Below, in pieces: positions 63,317 through 64,000 of a DNA stretch of 64,000 bases. Source of the DNA: Massilia sp. H6 (GTDB lineage Bacteria; Pseudomonadota; Gammaproteobacteria; Burkholderiales; Burkholderiaceae_D); assembly GCF_024802625.1 (NCBI RefSeq), contig NZ_CP103371.1, positions 1,984,001-2,048,000 on the forward strand, read 5' to 3'. The translations under genes were made by a program, and so were the position numbers. Within the stretch, counting starts at the first letter, position 1. Each line of letters opens with the position of its first letter. The notes under the pieces are model-generated. The model searched no databases. It was not told where the DNA came from and saw nothing but the letters and a program-made list of their open reading frames with translations.

Positions 63317-64000
63317 GTCGCGCACCGCCTTTGTCTGCAGCGAATGCGGCGCCAGCACCAGTCGCTGGGCCGGCCAGTGCCCGGACTGCAAGGCCTGGAA
63401 TACCCTGGTCGAGAGCGTGCTGGAGGCGCCCGGCGTGAACCGCATGTCGCAGACCCAGCACAAGAGCCTGGCCCAGACCGCGCCCGTGCTGTCGCTGAAG
63501 GATATCGACGCGCTCGACGTGCCGCGTTTCGGTACCGGCATCGAAGAATTCGACCGCGTGCTGGGCGGCGGCCTGGTGGCCGGCGGCGTGGTGCTGATCG
63601 GCGGCGACCCGGGCATCGGCAAGTCGACCTTGCTGCTGCAGGCGCTGGCCAACCTGGCCGCCACCCGCAATACCTTGTATGTCAGCGGCGAAGAATCGGG
63701 CTCCCAGATCGCGCTGCGGGCGCGCCGGCTGGCGGTCGATTCGTCCGATCTGAACTTCCAGGCCGAGATTCAGCTGGAAAAAATCCTGGGTACCCTGGCC
63801 GACCTCAAGCCCGAGGTGGCGGTGATCGACTCGATCCAGACCCTGTATTCGGACGCGCTCACTTCGGCGCCCGGGTCGGTGGCCCAGGTGCGCGAATGCG
63901 CGGCCCAGCTCACCCGCATGGCCAAGCAGACCGGTGTGACCATCATCCTGGTCGGCCACGTGACGAAAGAGGGCGCGCTGGCCGGTCCGCGGGTGCTCGA
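63309..64000 (+). CDS. radA: DNA repair protein RadA (partial, 3' end beyond window)
   Basis: The first 230 codons are in the window. A C4 zinc finger (CSECG and CPDCK, residues 10-27) is followed by the RecA-like core: Walker A GGDPGIGKST and the RadA motif region beginning ILVGHVTKEG. RadA promotes branch migration in recombinational repair. Starts inside the end of alr (8-base overlap), so the two are co-translated. Confidence 0.95.
   Translation, partial: MAKSRTAFVCSECGASTSRWAGQCPDCKAWNTLVESVLEAPGVNRMSQTQHKSLAQTAPVLSLKDIDALDVPRFGTGIEEFDRVLGGGLVAGGVVLIGGDPGIGKSTLLLQALANLAATRNTLYVSGEESGSQIALRARRLAVDSSDLNFQAEIQLEKILGTLADLKPEVAVIDSIQTLYSDALTSAPGSVAQVRECAAQLTRMAKQTGVTIILVGHVTKEGALAGPRVL

Overview
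The window is a high-GC chromosomal stretch of a betaproteobacterium, most likely of the family Oxalobacteraceae (Massilia, Telluria or a relative). This rests on the protein families (class I PHA synthase, a PHB depolymerase with a ribbon-helix-helix regulator, DUF1415, DUF1853, LplT, EgtD/EgtB-like enzymes with SelD) and on very long antisense shadow ORFs. No insertion sequence, integrase, prophage or CRISPR array is seen, and composition is even, so this reads as core chromosome.

Layout. 0-4.6 kb: end of ftsK, lolA, rarA, a MarR-like regulator divergent from a membrane protein, and serS. 4.6-5.6 kb: two identical tRNA-Ser(CGA) genes, each followed by 153-bp repeats that re-copy the tRNA 3' end and its terminator. 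5.6-14 kb: a probable low-oxygen/energy-stress block with three universal stress proteins, a Pat-type acetyltransferase, a degenerate hemerythrin-like protein, a phosphofructokinase and a PHA synthase; two FNR/Anr-type palindromes lie in its promoter regions. 14-20.6 kb: nfeD-slipin operon, an AAHS-type aromatic acid transporter, a ribbon-helix-helix regulator with an obvious operator, a PHB depolymerase-family esterase, and a methyltransferase. 20.7-30.5 kb: zinc peptidase YpfJ, an FdhA-like dehydrogenase operon, a thermolysin-family protease, two cell-wall enzymes, a ferredoxin, an esterase and several small unknown proteins.

30.5-37 kb: two c-di-GMP-type proteins (one with a ruined GGDEF motif), a spermidine-synthase-like protein and two small DNA-binding candidates. 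37-47 kb is the most interesting part: a PhnD/C/E/E-type ABC importer divergent from egtD and an egtB-type gene, and convergent to these a selD gene and a glycosyltransferase of the SenB type. Together they look like a complete selenoneine pathway: EgtD makes hercynine, SelD (SenC) makes selenophosphate, SenB makes the selenosugar, and the EgtB homologue (SenA) joins them; the importer is then a candidate selenium-oxyanion transporter.

47-64 kb: DEAD-box RNA helicase, MltD-type lytic transglycosylase, DUF1415/DUF1289 pair, a large PAS-GGDEF-EAL protein overlapping a Tat-exported molybdenum hydroxylase subunit with no partner in view, a thioredoxin-like protein, the overlapping run tsaB-rimI-UDG-like-DUF1853, lplT divergent from alr, and the start of radA, cut by the window end. 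Gene calls rest on reading the given sequence and knowledge of families; no database search was made.
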